Source of the DNA: Candidatus Aminicenantes bacterium UBA6072
GTDB taxonomy: Bacteria; Acidobacteriota; Aminicenantia; UBA2199
DNA length: 64,000 nt
Direction of reading: 5' to 3'
Assembly (NCBI GenBank): GCA_002436105.1
Contig: DIXU01000005.1
Span: 57,779-121,778, forward strand
Shown: positions 52,302-59,833 of the stretch, one piece after another
Numbering within the stretch: the first letter of the stretch is position 1
Layout: each line of letters opens with the position of its first letter
Position numbers and translations under genes: made by a program
The notes under the pieces: generated by a model
Seen by the model: the letters and a program-made list of their open reading frames with translations, nothing else
The model's database searches: none
What the model was told of the DNA's origin: nothing

Positions 52302-52329
52302 CCCCGGCCCCGCGGCCGGGGTTTTTTTT
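52302..52329 (+). terminator. Intrinsic terminator of the TonB receptor gene
   Basis: A perfect 8-bp GC stem (CCCCGGCC / GGCCGGGG) with loop CCGC, followed by eight T residues, 29 bp after the stop. Upstream A residues make it potentially bidirectional. Confidence 0.93.
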
Positions 52330-52346
52330 CAATTAAAAAAACTGAA

Positions 52347-52450
52347 TAGTTAAAGAGTTAGAAGGTTTATGGGTTGAAGGGTTAAGAAAGGAAATTCTGG
52401 CCTATGCATCTTGCGAACTCTTCAACCCTTGAACTCATCAACTCTTCAAC
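52347..52450. repeat. Inverted pair of AGAGTTR-type heptad arrays
   Basis: Left arm 52347-52392 (TAGTTAA, AGAGTTA, GAAGGTT, TATGGGT, TGAAGGG, TTAAGAA) and right arm 52415-52450 (AACTCTT, CAACCCT, TGAACTC, ATCAACT, CTTCAAC) in the opposite sense, with a short spacer starting with a purine tail. The right arm ends 18 bp before the pnp stop. Confidence 0.75.
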
Positions 52451-52467
52451 AGGGATTTGCCATCCAT

Positions 52468-53289
52468 TCAGATCAACCTCGGTATAACGATCTCCAGCAG
52501 TCTGATGAAATCATTCTTCACTCGCTCGGCCGTCTCGGTCACCTCACGATGGCTGAGCGGCGCCTGCGAGATGCCGGCGGCCAGGTTGGTGACGCAGGAG
52601 ATCCCGGCCACGCGCAGCCCCATGTGGCGGGCGCAGATGGCCTCGGGCACGGTGGACATGCCCACGGCGTCGGCGCCCATCCCGGCCAGCATGCGCACCT
52701 CGGCCGGAGTCTCGTAGGACGGGCCGCTCAGGGCCAGGTAGACGCCCCGCCTGGGTATGCGGCCGATCACCGCCTGCGCGGCGGCGATGATCTCCTGGAA
52801 TTCCGGGTCGTAGACGGCGCTCATGTCGGGGAAGCGCGGCCCCAGGCGCTCGTCGTTGCCGCCGCGCAGCGGGTTGACCCCCATCCAGTTGATGTGGTCG
52901 CGGATGACCATCAGGTCGCCGGGGCGCAGTTCGCCGCCGATGCCGCCGGCGGCATTGGTCAGCAGCAGGGAGGCGATCCCCAGCTTGCCCAGGACGCGCA
53001 CCGGAAAGACCACGTCCTCGACGGCGTGCCCCTCATAATAGTGGCAGCGCCCCTGCAGGACCGCCGTGGCGACGCCGCCCATTGTCCCCAGGACCAGGCG
53101 GCCGGCGTGGCCGGCGACGCTCGCCTTCCTGAAATGGGGGATCTCGCCGAAGGGGATGGCGACGGCATCCTGGAGGTGGTTGGCGAACTCACCGAGGCCC
53201 GATCCCAGCACCACCCCGACGCGCGGCGCCAGCGGCGATCGCGAGCGGATGAACTCCACCGCTGCCATTATTTTGTCAAATGGTTCCAT
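52468..53289 (-). CDS. Purine nucleoside phosphorylase (trimeric type)
   Basis: 273 residues from MEPFDKIMAAVEFIRSRSP. Phosphorolyses inosine/guanosine-type nucleosides to free base and ribose-1-phosphate. GVVLGSGLGEFANHL is the phosphate loop, GHAGRLVLG and QGRCHYYEGH are family signatures, LLLTNAAGGI and SGPSYETPAEVRML complete the active site, and GMSTVPEAICARHMG is conserved. AGGAGG precedes the ATG. MTA phosphorylase activity is less likely. It has its own TTGACA promoter. Confidence 0.94.
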   Translation of the reverse strand: MEPFDKIMAAVEFIRSRSPLAPRVGVVLGSGLGEFANHLQDAVAIPFGEIPHFRKASVAGHAGRLVLGTMGGVATAVLQGRCHYYEGHAVEDVVFPVRVLGKLGIASLLLTNAAGGIGGELRPGDLMVIRDHINWMGVNPLRGGNDERLGPRFPDMSAVYDPEFQEIIAAAQAVIGRIPRRGVYLALSGPSYETPAEVRMLAGMGADAVGMSTVPEAICARHMGLRVAGISCVTNLAAGISQAPLSHREVTETAERVKNDFIRLLEIVIPRLI

Positions 53290-53311
53290 CGTGCCTCCTG
53301 AGTCCGGCCGA

Positions 53312-53340
53312 AACGTAGCATACGGGCCGGGGATTGTCAA
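53312..53340 (-). promoter_or_regulatory. Promoter of the purine nucleoside phosphorylase gene
   Basis: Reverse strand TTGACA (53340-53335), 17-bp spacer, TACGTT (53317-53312) with TGC before it. It lies 6 bp from the adjoining inverted repeat. Confidence 0.7.
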
Positions 53341-53346
53341 AACTCC

Positions 53347-53544
53347 GTGACGCGTAACGCGTGACGCGTGACGAGAGAAGAGCTGGAATTAAATTCCAAA
53401 CCTCAAACATGCACCGAATCCCTTGGGAGTATTTTGCCCCCAATGAAGGAAATGCCATGGCAAGGGAAGAATTATTTTGGAATATGGTGCTGGGTGCTTG
53501 ATATTTAATTTCTTACATGTCACGCGTCACGCGTTACGCGTCAC
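53347..53544. repeat. Perfect 26-bp inverted repeat made of GTGACGC heptads
   Basis: 53347-53372 and 53519-53544 are exact reverse complements over 26 bp. Each arm is GTGACGC, GTAACGC, GTGACGC, GTGAC in one sense. The 146-bp interior is distinctly AT-rich and contains no gene. Right-arm end and xdhC stop are 2 bp apart. The structure resembles a MITE or a long hairpin. Confidence 0.93.
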
Positions 53545-53546
53545 GA

Positions 53547-54536
53547 TTATTTCGGCCGGTTCTTCTCCTGGATGATCTCGGCGGCGATGCTGATGGCGAT
53601 CTCCTCCGGCGTGTGGCTGTGGATGGGCAGCCCCACCGGGGCATGCACCCTGCCCAGGGCCCGGCGGCTGGCCCCCTTTTTCTCCAGGTTGGCGAAAATG
53701 CGGGCGTTCTTGGCCGGGCTGCCCAGCAGTCCCAGGTAGCGCAGTTTCTTGCGCAGCAGCTGGCCCAGGACCTTCTCGTCGGACTGGTGGCCGTGGGTCA
53801 TGATCACCACGTAGCTCATGTCCCCCTCCTCCACCAGGCGGCCGACGGAACGGAAGCTGCCCACGTGCTTCTCCTGGGCAAAGGCATTGCTTTCCATCGT
53901 CGCCAGGTCCTCGCGGTCGTCGAGGACGCGGACATGGAAATCAAGGCCGGCCATCACCCGCGACAGGGCCAGGCCGACATGGCCGCCGCCGATGATGGTC
54001 AGGGTCGGGCGCTGCCCCGTCTGCTCGCGGTAGATCCAGTCGCCCGCCGACCGGGCCAAGAAGGCATCGGCCCCCTTTTTCCCCGGCTGGAACGCCAGCC
54101 CCTGCGGGGAAAGCTGCAGCCGGCCGGGACGGTTGCGCTTCAGGGCGAAGAGGAGCGAATCGACGGCGCCGCTGTCGCCGGCGGCCAGGGGCAGCAGGAC
54201 CACCTGCTGCCAGCCGGAGCAGATGCCACCCGAAAGGCGGGTGGCCGAGCGTTCGCCCGCGGCGGTTTTTGCGGCTGGGCCCTCATGATGCAGCAGCTTC
54301 AGCAGGCGCACGCGGCCGCTGTTGCGCGCGAGGAGCACGGCCGCCTTGTCCGCCAGGTCCTTTTCCCCGGCGCCGCCGCCGATGGTGCCGTGCCGCTCGC
54401 CGCGGATCGTCACGGCCATCTTGAAACCCGGCCTGCCGGGCGACGAACCGCCGCTGGCGACCACCAGCAGCAGCATCAGCGGCTCGCCGGCCTGGATGCC
54501 GTCATGGACGAATTCCCAGAATTGGACTTGGTTCAT
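53547..54536 (-). CDS. xdhC: XdhC/CoxI-family molybdenum hydroxylase maturation factor
   Basis: 329 residues from MNQVQFWEFVHDGIQAGEP. N-terminal XdhC/CoxI domain (VASGGSSPGRPGFKMAV, GTIGGGAGEKDL) and C-terminal Rossmann domain (LTIIGGGHVGLALSRVM...VRVLDDRED). Proteins of this type bind, sulfurate and insert the molybdenum cofactor into XDH-like enzymes. Coupled to mocA by an ATGA overlap; last gene of the PLP-hydA-mocA-xdhC operon. The XDH it would serve is at 61.1-63.7 kb. Confidence 0.9.
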   Translation of the reverse strand: MNQVQFWEFVHDGIQAGEPLMLLLVVASGGSSPGRPGFKMAVTIRGERHGTIGGGAGEKDLADKAAVLLARNSGRVRLLKLLHHEGPAAKTAAGERSATRLSGGICSGWQQVVLLPLAAGDSGAVDSLLFALKRNRPGRLQLSPQGLAFQPGKKGADAFLARSAGDWIYREQTGQRPTLTIIGGGHVGLALSRVMAGLDFHVRVLDDREDLATMESNAFAQEKHVGSFRSVGRLVEEGDMSYVVIMTHGHQSDEKVLGQLLRKKLRYLGLLGSPAKNARIFANLEKKGASRRALGRVHAPVGLPIHSHTPEEIAISIAAEIIQEKNRPK

Positions 54537-55126
54537 TCGCGTCTCCTGGCGCGCAGGGCGGCGTCGATCCGCTCCAGGTCGGCCGGCGTGTCCAGGTCGG
54601 CCAGGACGCCGGGATCGTCGACCTCGACGACGACGCTGTTGCCACGGCGGATGATGTTCCCCAGGTTGGAGTCCGGGGGTTCGGCGATGATGTCGGGTAT
54701 GAGCGCGGCCGGCAGCAGGACCGGGTGGCCCCGGCGTCCCGCGCAGGCGGGAACGACGATGCCGGCGTCCTGTGCCGTCTCCAGCAGCCGGCGCAGGACG
54801 GCGGCTCGCACCAGCGGCATGTCGCCGGGGAGGAGGAAGAAGCGCCCGGCCCGCACCCGGCGCACGCCGGCCTGCACCGAAGAGAGCATGCCGGCGGCAA
54901 AATCCCGGTTCACGACCAGATCGACGCCCCGCATGCCGGCGACCAGCTCCTCGACCTGATCGGCCCCATGGCCGGCCACGACGATCACGCGCGAACAGAC
55001 GGCGGCCAGGGACTCCAGTCCCCACAGCAGCAGGGGCATGCCGCCGACCGGCGCCGTCATCTTGAAGAAGCCGGCGCGGCAGGAGCAGCCGCCGGCCAGC
55101 AGCACGCCGTCCACCTCAGGCGCCAT
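54533..55126 (-). CDS. mocA: MocA-like molybdenum cofactor nucleotidyltransferase
   Basis: 197 residues from MAPEVDGVLLAGGCSCRAGF. NTP-transferase fold: LLAGG..., the Lys-containing loop GFFKMTAPVGG, LLPGDMPLVR and GHPVLLP. It resembles MocA/YgfJ, which adds CMP to Mo-pterin for xanthine dehydrogenase-type enzymes. The usual LAGGxSxRxG motif is altered to LAGGCSCRAG, but the glycine and arginine positions remain. The frame extends upstream into hydA; this start overlaps the hydA end by 11 bp. Confidence 0.85.
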   Translation of the reverse strand: MAPEVDGVLLAGGCSCRAGFFKMTAPVGGMPLLLWGLESLAAVCSRVIVVAGHGADQVEELVAGMRGVDLVVNRDFAAGMLSSVQAGVRRVRAGRFFLLPGDMPLVRAAVLRRLLETAQDAGIVVPACAGRRGHPVLLPAALIPDIIAEPPDSNLGNIIRRGNSVVVEVDDPGVLADLDTPADLERIDAALRARRRE

Positions 55127-56507
55127 CGCTCCCCCGGTTGTTTCCCAGCCAGGCGCCGCGGCCCGCTTCCGCCTCGACCCGGCCGCCGGCGAATACCGCT
55201 TCGCCGCGGCTGAATACCCAGGCCGGCGCGCCGACGAGTTCAAGCCCCTCGTAAATGGTGTGATCGCAGCGCTGCCACTGCCGGGCGGCGGCCACGGTCC
55301 ATTTCCGGTCGCGGTCCCATACCACCAGGTCGGCGTCGCTGCCGGGGCGGATCGTACCCTTGCGCGGATAGAGGCCGAACAGCTTCGCCGGCCGCGTCGC
55401 GACCAGGTCGACGAAGCGCTCCAGGCTGATTCTCCCGGTCCGCACGCCGAAGGTATGGAGCAGCGGCAAGCGGTATTCGATGCCGCCGGCGCCGCCGGGG
55501 ACCTTCGTAAAATCGTCGGCGGCGTGGCGCCGCTTGTCGGCAAGGTGGAACGGGCAATGGTCGCTGCCGATCGTTTGCACCCACCCGGTGGCCATCGCCT
55601 GCCACAGGGCCTCGCGATGCTCTTGGCCCCTCAGGGGCGGGCTCATGACCGCGGCTGCCGCCGCGTCGCCTTCCGCCGCGTACAGGCTTTCATCCAAAAC
55701 CAGGTATTGCGGACAGGTCTCGGCGATCGCCGCCTGCCCGGCTTGGCGGGCGGCGGCGACGGCCTCGATCCCCTGGCGCGTCGACACGTGCACGATGTAG
55801 AGCGGAACGCCGGCCAGCCGCGCCAGCAGCAGGGACCGGCGGACCGCGTCGCCCTCCACCTCGGGCGGCCGCGCGAGCGCATGATGGGCGACCGAGGTCT
55901 TTCCCGCGGCCAGCAGCGTTTTCTGCAGATAGGCCACCATGTCGCCCGCTTCGGCATGGACCAGGGTCAGGAACTTCAGCTTGCGGGCGGCGTCGAGGAC
56001 GGCCAGGAACTCCCTGTCCTCCAGCCCGATGGTCTCCTTGTAAGCCAGGTAGGTCTTGACCGAGCCGATCCCCTCGCGGCGGCAGCAGGCCTCCAGCTCG
56101 GGGAGCGTGCGGTCGCTCCAGGCGGTCACGCTCATGTGCAGGCCGAAGTCGCACAGCGACTTGCGCGCGGCCTCCTTGCGGGCAGCCAGGGCGGCGAGAA
56201 GGGATCCGTTGCGCTGCGGGGTGACGAAATCGATGATCGTGGTCGTGCCGCCGGCCAGGGCGGCGCGGGTGCCTGAGGCGAAATCGTCGCTGGAGGCGCC
56301 GTTGGCCGTCTCCAGTTCGAAGTGGACGTGGGGATCCACGGCGCCGGGAAAGACCTCGCGGCCCGCGGCGTCGATGACGCGGTCGACATCGGCCGGAGCG
56401 GCAATGCCCTCCCCCACCGCGGCGATGGTCCCGCCCTCGACCAGGATATCGCCCCGGAAAGAGCGGCCGTCGGAGACGATCGTACCGTTGCGGACCAGGG
56501 TCCTCAT
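55116..56507 (-). CDS. hydA: Dihydropyrimidinase/hydantoinase
   Basis: 463 residues. Cyclic amidohydrolase that opens hydantoin- or dihydropyrimidine-like rings. DPHVHFELE gives the first two metal ligands, VKTYLAYK the carbamylated lysine, HAEAGD and IVHVSTRQGIE the other histidines, and GSDHCPF the catalytic Asp. In selenium/purine clusters such enzymes (HyuA) act on ring-opened purine intermediates; here that role is inferred from neighbours. It is two bases after the PLP-enzyme stop. Confidence 0.93.
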   Translation of the reverse strand: MRTLVRNGTIVSDGRSFRGDILVEGGTIAAVGEGIAAPADVDRVIDAAGREVFPGAVDPHVHFELETANGASSDDFASGTRAALAGGTTTIIDFVTPQRNGSLLAALAARKEAARKSLCDFGLHMSVTAWSDRTLPELEACCRREGIGSVKTYLAYKETIGLEDREFLAVLDAARKLKFLTLVHAEAGDMVAYLQKTLLAAGKTSVAHHALARPPEVEGDAVRRSLLLARLAGVPLYIVHVSTRQGIEAVAAARQAGQAAIAETCPQYLVLDESLYAAEGDAAAAAVMSPPLRGQEHREALWQAMATGWVQTIGSDHCPFHLADKRRHAADDFTKVPGGAGGIEYRLPLLHTFGVRTGRISLERFVDLVATRPAKLFGLYPRKGTIRPGSDADLVVWDRDRKWTVAAARQWQRCDHTIYEGLELVGAPAWVFSRGEAVFAGGRVEAEAGRGAWLGNNRGSDGA

Positions 56508-56508
56508 C

Positions 56509-57990
56509 TCAGGACAAGGCCCGCAGCAGGCCCGTGCGCTCGTTGAATTCGGCGATCATCTCGTCCCAGCGCCCGACCTGGCTGAAGATGCGCGTCCAGA
56601 CCTCCCGGTCGTGCCAGAGCTGGTTGAGGTCGGCGATCTCCTTGGCCTGCTGCTCCACCCAGGTGAAGTACTTCAGGTTGTGGATGGCCTTGCGGTCGCT
56701 GTAGGTCAACTCCTTGAAGAAATCCTCTCCCTGGCCCCAGAGACAGCGCTCCAGGTCGCAGCTCGCCTGCACCCCGGAATACCCGCCGCGCTCGTCATGG
56801 AGCTCCTTGAGCCGCGAGGCATAGAGGTCGGAAGAATCGGTGGCCAGGGTGACCAGCACGTCGTCGCCGGTCATCTCGAAATGCTTGGCCGTCTTGATGG
56901 CGGCCAGGACGTTGGCGATCGAGGAGATGCCCAGCAGCGGCAGGCCGTCGACCTGCTCCTCCGCCAGGCCCAGTTCCAAGAGGCGCCGGCGCCCGGCCGG
57001 CTCGTTGAACAGGCGCAAGAGGCGCATGCAGTCCTCGTCGTCGATGGCGGCCACGGCGTCGGTGTTGCGCACGTTGTGGATCCAGGGCACGTGCTTGTCG
57101 CCGATGCCCTCGATGCGGTGGCCGCCGAAGCCGTTGCGCAGCAGCGTCGGGCACTGCTGCGCCTCGGAAGCCACCACCTTGAGCGCCGGGTGGCTCAGGC
57201 GCAGGGCGTCCCCGGCGGCGATGGTGCCGGCCGAGCCGGTGGCCGAAACAAAGGCGGCCAGGGCCGCGCCGGGGCCGGCGATCCTCGCGAAAACCTCCTC
57301 GACGGCGGCGGCGGTATTGTAATGGTGCCAGACGGCGTTGCCGAATTCGTCGAACTGGTTGAAGATGACGCAATCGGGGCGCGTCTGGCGGATCTCCCAG
57401 CACTTGTCGTAGATCTCCTTGACGTTGGACTCGCAGCCCGGGGTGGCGATGACCTCGGCGCCGATCTCCCGCAGCCAGTCGAAGCGCTCGCGGCTCATCA
57501 GCTCGGGCAGGATGGCGACGGCGGTGCAGCCCATGAGGTACGAGTCAAAGGCGCCTCCGCGGCAGTAGTTGCCGGTCGAGGGCCAGACCGCCTTGTGGAT
57601 GGTGGGGTCGAACCGGCCGCTGACCAATACCGGCGCCAGGCAGCCGTAGGCGGCGCCGACCTTGTGCGCCCCGGTAGGGAACCACTTGCCGACCAGCAGC
57701 ACGATGCGCGCCCTGACCCCGGTCAGCAACGGCGGCAGTTCCAGGAAGTTGACCCCGCCGAACAGGCCGCCCTTTTCCCTGGGCTCGTTCTTCCAGGTGA
57801 TGCGGAAAAGGTTGAGCGGGTGCAGGTCCCAAAGGCCGATGCCGCGCAGCTTGTCCTTGATCCGGGCCGGGATCTTCTCCGGATCGCGCTGCTCTGCGAA
57901 GGTGGGGAGGATGATATTCTTCTCGCGGAAACGGGCGACGGTCTTCTCCAGCACGTCCGGATCGACGACACGGTCGATGATGGGGATCAT
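56509..57990 (-). CDS. PLP-dependent fold-type II enzyme
   Basis: 493 residues. Related to the tryptophan synthase beta/cysteine synthase superfamily: PTGAHKVGAAYG contains the probable PLP lysine, STGNYCRGGAFDSYLMG the substrate loop, and FVSATGSAGTIAAGDALRL the phosphate-binding glycines. It is longer than YgeX (2,3-diaminopropionate ammonia-lyase, ~400 aa) and does not look like an ordinary cysteine or threonine enzyme. Its place as the first gene before hydA-mocA-xdhC suggests a lyase step on an amino-acid-like purine fragment (inference). AAGGAG precedes the ATG. Confidence 0.75.
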   Translation of the reverse strand: MIPIIDRVVDPDVLEKTVARFREKNIILPTFAEQRDPEKIPARIKDKLRGIGLWDLHPLNLFRITWKNEPREKGGLFGGVNFLELPPLLTGVRARIVLLVGKWFPTGAHKVGAAYGCLAPVLVSGRFDPTIHKAVWPSTGNYCRGGAFDSYLMGCTAVAILPELMSRERFDWLREIGAEVIATPGCESNVKEIYDKCWEIRQTRPDCVIFNQFDEFGNAVWHHYNTAAAVEEVFARIAGPGAALAAFVSATGSAGTIAAGDALRLSHPALKVVASEAQQCPTLLRNGFGGHRIEGIGDKHVPWIHNVRNTDAVAAIDDEDCMRLLRLFNEPAGRRRLLELGLAEEQVDGLPLLGISSIANVLAAIKTAKHFEMTGDDVLVTLATDSSDLYASRLKELHDERGGYSGVQASCDLERCLWGQGEDFFKELTYSDRKAIHNLKYFTWVEQQAKEIADLNQLWHDREVWTRIFSQVGRWDEMIAEFNERTGLLRALS

Positions 57991-58018
57991 AAGAGCTCCT
58001 TGTCAGTGATTACCCGAT

Positions 58019-58047
58019 ATTTTCACGCTTTCGCGCTTGGCTGTCAA
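58019..58047 (-). promoter_or_regulatory. Promoter of the PLP-hydA-mocA-xdhC operon
   Basis: Reverse strand TTGACA (58047-58042), 17-bp spacer, GAAAAT (58024-58019), about 28 bp before the ATG. Confidence 0.6.
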
Positions 58048-58061
58048 GGGAACCCATCTCA

Positions 58062-58163
58062 GTGACAAGTAACAAGTGACCAGTGACAAGGAAAAAAGGA
58101 AGACAGGGAAGAATTTCATCAGATTGTCCCTCCCCGTCACTCGTTACTTGTCACTCGTCACTT
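58062..58163. repeat. Inverted pair of GTGACAA heptad arrays
   Basis: Left arm 58062-58090 (GTGACAA, GTAACAA, GTGACCA, GTGACAA) with the purine tail GGAAAAAAGGAAGAC; right arm about 58135-58163 in the opposite sense. The spacer is ~44 bp. It lies between divergent promoters of the purine operon and the nucleoside kinase. Confidence 0.88.
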
Positions 58164-58172
58164 ATTTCCATG

Positions 58173-58181
58173 TGGTATAAT
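58173..58181 (+). promoter_or_regulatory. Leaderless-type extended -10 promoter of the nucleoside kinase
   Basis: TGGTATAAT is a perfect extended -10 ending five bases before the ATG at 58187. No ribosome binding site is possible if transcription starts at the usual distance. Confidence 0.7.
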
Positions 58182-58186
58182 TGGTC

Positions 58187-59833
58187 ATGCCTAAAATCAC
58201 GCTGACTCTTCCCGACAACAACAAAATTGCCGCGCTTCCCGGGCAGAGCCTGTTCGAGCTGAGCCGCGGCGCCAGCGGCCTGGTGCTGGCCGCGCGGCTG
58301 GACGGCGACCTGGTGCCGCTGGACGTCGTCCCGGAGCGGGATGCCCGCCTGGAATGGGTGACCTACGGCGAGAAGGCCGGCGTGGAGGCCTACCAGCGCA
58401 GCGCCTCCTTCATCCTGAACATGGCCGTCTCCGAACTGTTCCGCAACACGCGCCTGGTCATCGGCCACTCGATCTCCTTCGGCTTCTACTACGACTTCGC
58501 CTGCGGCATCCCCGTCACCCAGGAGCTGCTCAACGAGATCAGCGCCCGCATGCATGAGATCAGCACCCGCGACCTGCCGTTCCGCCGCCGCCTGCTGCCG
58601 CGCGCGGAGGCCGTCGATTTTTTCGCCGGCCGCGCCATGAGCGACAGCCGGCGCCTGGCCGAGCACTTCCCGGGCGAAACGCTCCAGGTCTACGAGTGCG
58701 GCAGCTTCGCCAACCTGGAGATCTACCCGCTGGCCTTTTCCACCGGCGCCGTTTCGCGTTTCGAGCTGAAGTCCTACAGCCCGGGCTTCGTCATGCTCTT
58801 CCCCGAGCCCGACGACTTCACGGTCAACAGCCACATCGGCAAGACGCGCAAGCTGTTCCAGATCTACCAGGAGAGCAAGGAATGGGGGAACATCCTCGGC
58901 GTCAGCGACGTCGGGCGCCTGGACCAGATCATCGCCCGCGACAACATCTCGGAGATCATCAAGGTGGCCGAGGCGCTGCACGAGAAAAAGATCGCGCGCA
59001 TCGCCGACGGCATCAGCGAGCGGCGCGACGACCTGCGCCTGGCGCTGGTCACCGGCCCGTCGGCCGCCGGCAAGACCACCTTCTGCAAGCGCCTGTCGGC
59101 CCAGCTGCAGGTCAACGGCATCCGGCCGCTGGCCCTTTCCATGGACAACTACTTCGTCGACCGCGAGTCCTGCCCGCTCGACGAGAGCGGCGAGTACGAC
59201 TTCGAGGCCGTGGAAGCCCTCGACCTCGACCTCTTCAACCGCCACCTCTCCGACCTGCTGGAGGGACGGGAAGTGCCCGTGCCCCGGTTCGATTTCGAGA
59301 CGGGGCGCCGCGCCCCGGAGCACCGCCTCACCTGGCTCGAGGACGACCAGGTGCTGCTGGTCGAGGGCATCCACGCCCTCAACCCGCGCATCAGCGTCGC
59401 GGTCGACGAGCATACCAAGTTCCGCATCTACATTTCGGCGCTGACGCAGCTGACCATCAACGACCACAGCCGCATCTCGACCACCGACACGCGCATGCTG
59501 CGGCGCATGGTCCGCGACAACCGCTACCGCAACTACAGCGCCGCAGAGACCCTGAAGCGCTTTCCCTCGGTCATCCGCGGCGAGCGGCGCAACACCTACC
59601 CTTTCCAGGAGAACGCCGACGTGATGTTCAACTCGGCGCTGGTCTACGAGCTGGCGGTGCTGCGCGACCTGGCCGTGCCGCTGCTGGAGGCCATCCCCCG
59701 CGACGACGAGGCGTATCCCGAGGCGCAGCGGCTGCGGACCTTCCTGCGGCTCTTCCGGCCGGTGGCCGCCGACGAGGTGCCCCCGACATCGATCCTGCGC
59801 GAGTTCATCGGCGGCTCCAGCTTCCGCTACTGA
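58187..59833 (+). CDS. TGS-domain nucleoside (uridine) kinase
   Basis: 548 residues. The N-terminal part resembles threonyl-tRNA synthetase TGS and SAD domains (PKITLTLPDNNKIAALPGQSLFEL; GFYYDFACGIPVTQELLNEI). The C-terminal half is a uridine-kinase/PRK P-loop domain: VTGPSAAGKTTFCKRL (~residue 292), MDNYFVDRE, DLFNRHLSDLL, VPRFDFETG and VLLVEGIHALN. This fusion is a known family of nucleoside kinases. It is a second uridine-kinase-like enzyme beside udk at 48.4 kb. Its stop overlaps the convergent ssnA end by 7 bp. Confidence 0.92.
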   Translation: MPKITLTLPDNNKIAALPGQSLFELSRGASGLVLAARLDGDLVPLDVVPERDARLEWVTYGEKAGVEAYQRSASFILNMAVSELFRNTRLVIGHSISFGFYYDFACGIPVTQELLNEISARMHEISTRDLPFRRRLLPRAEAVDFFAGRAMSDSRRLAEHFPGETLQVYECGSFANLEIYPLAFSTGAVSRFELKSYSPGFVMLFPEPDDFTVNSHIGKTRKLFQIYQESKEWGNILGVSDVGRLDQIIARDNISEIIKVAEALHEKKIARIADGISERRDDLRLALVTGPSAAGKTTFCKRLSAQLQVNGIRPLALSMDNYFVDRESCPLDESGEYDFEAVEALDLDLFNRHLSDLLEGREVPVPRFDFETGRRAPEHRLTWLEDDQVLLVEGIHALNPRISVAVDEHTKFRIYISALTQLTINDHSRISTTDTRMLRRMVRDNRYRNYSAAETLKRFPSVIRGERRNTYPFQENADVMFNSALVYELAVLRDLAVPLLEAIPRDDEAYPEAQRLRTFLRLFRPVAADEVPPTSILREFIGGSSFRY

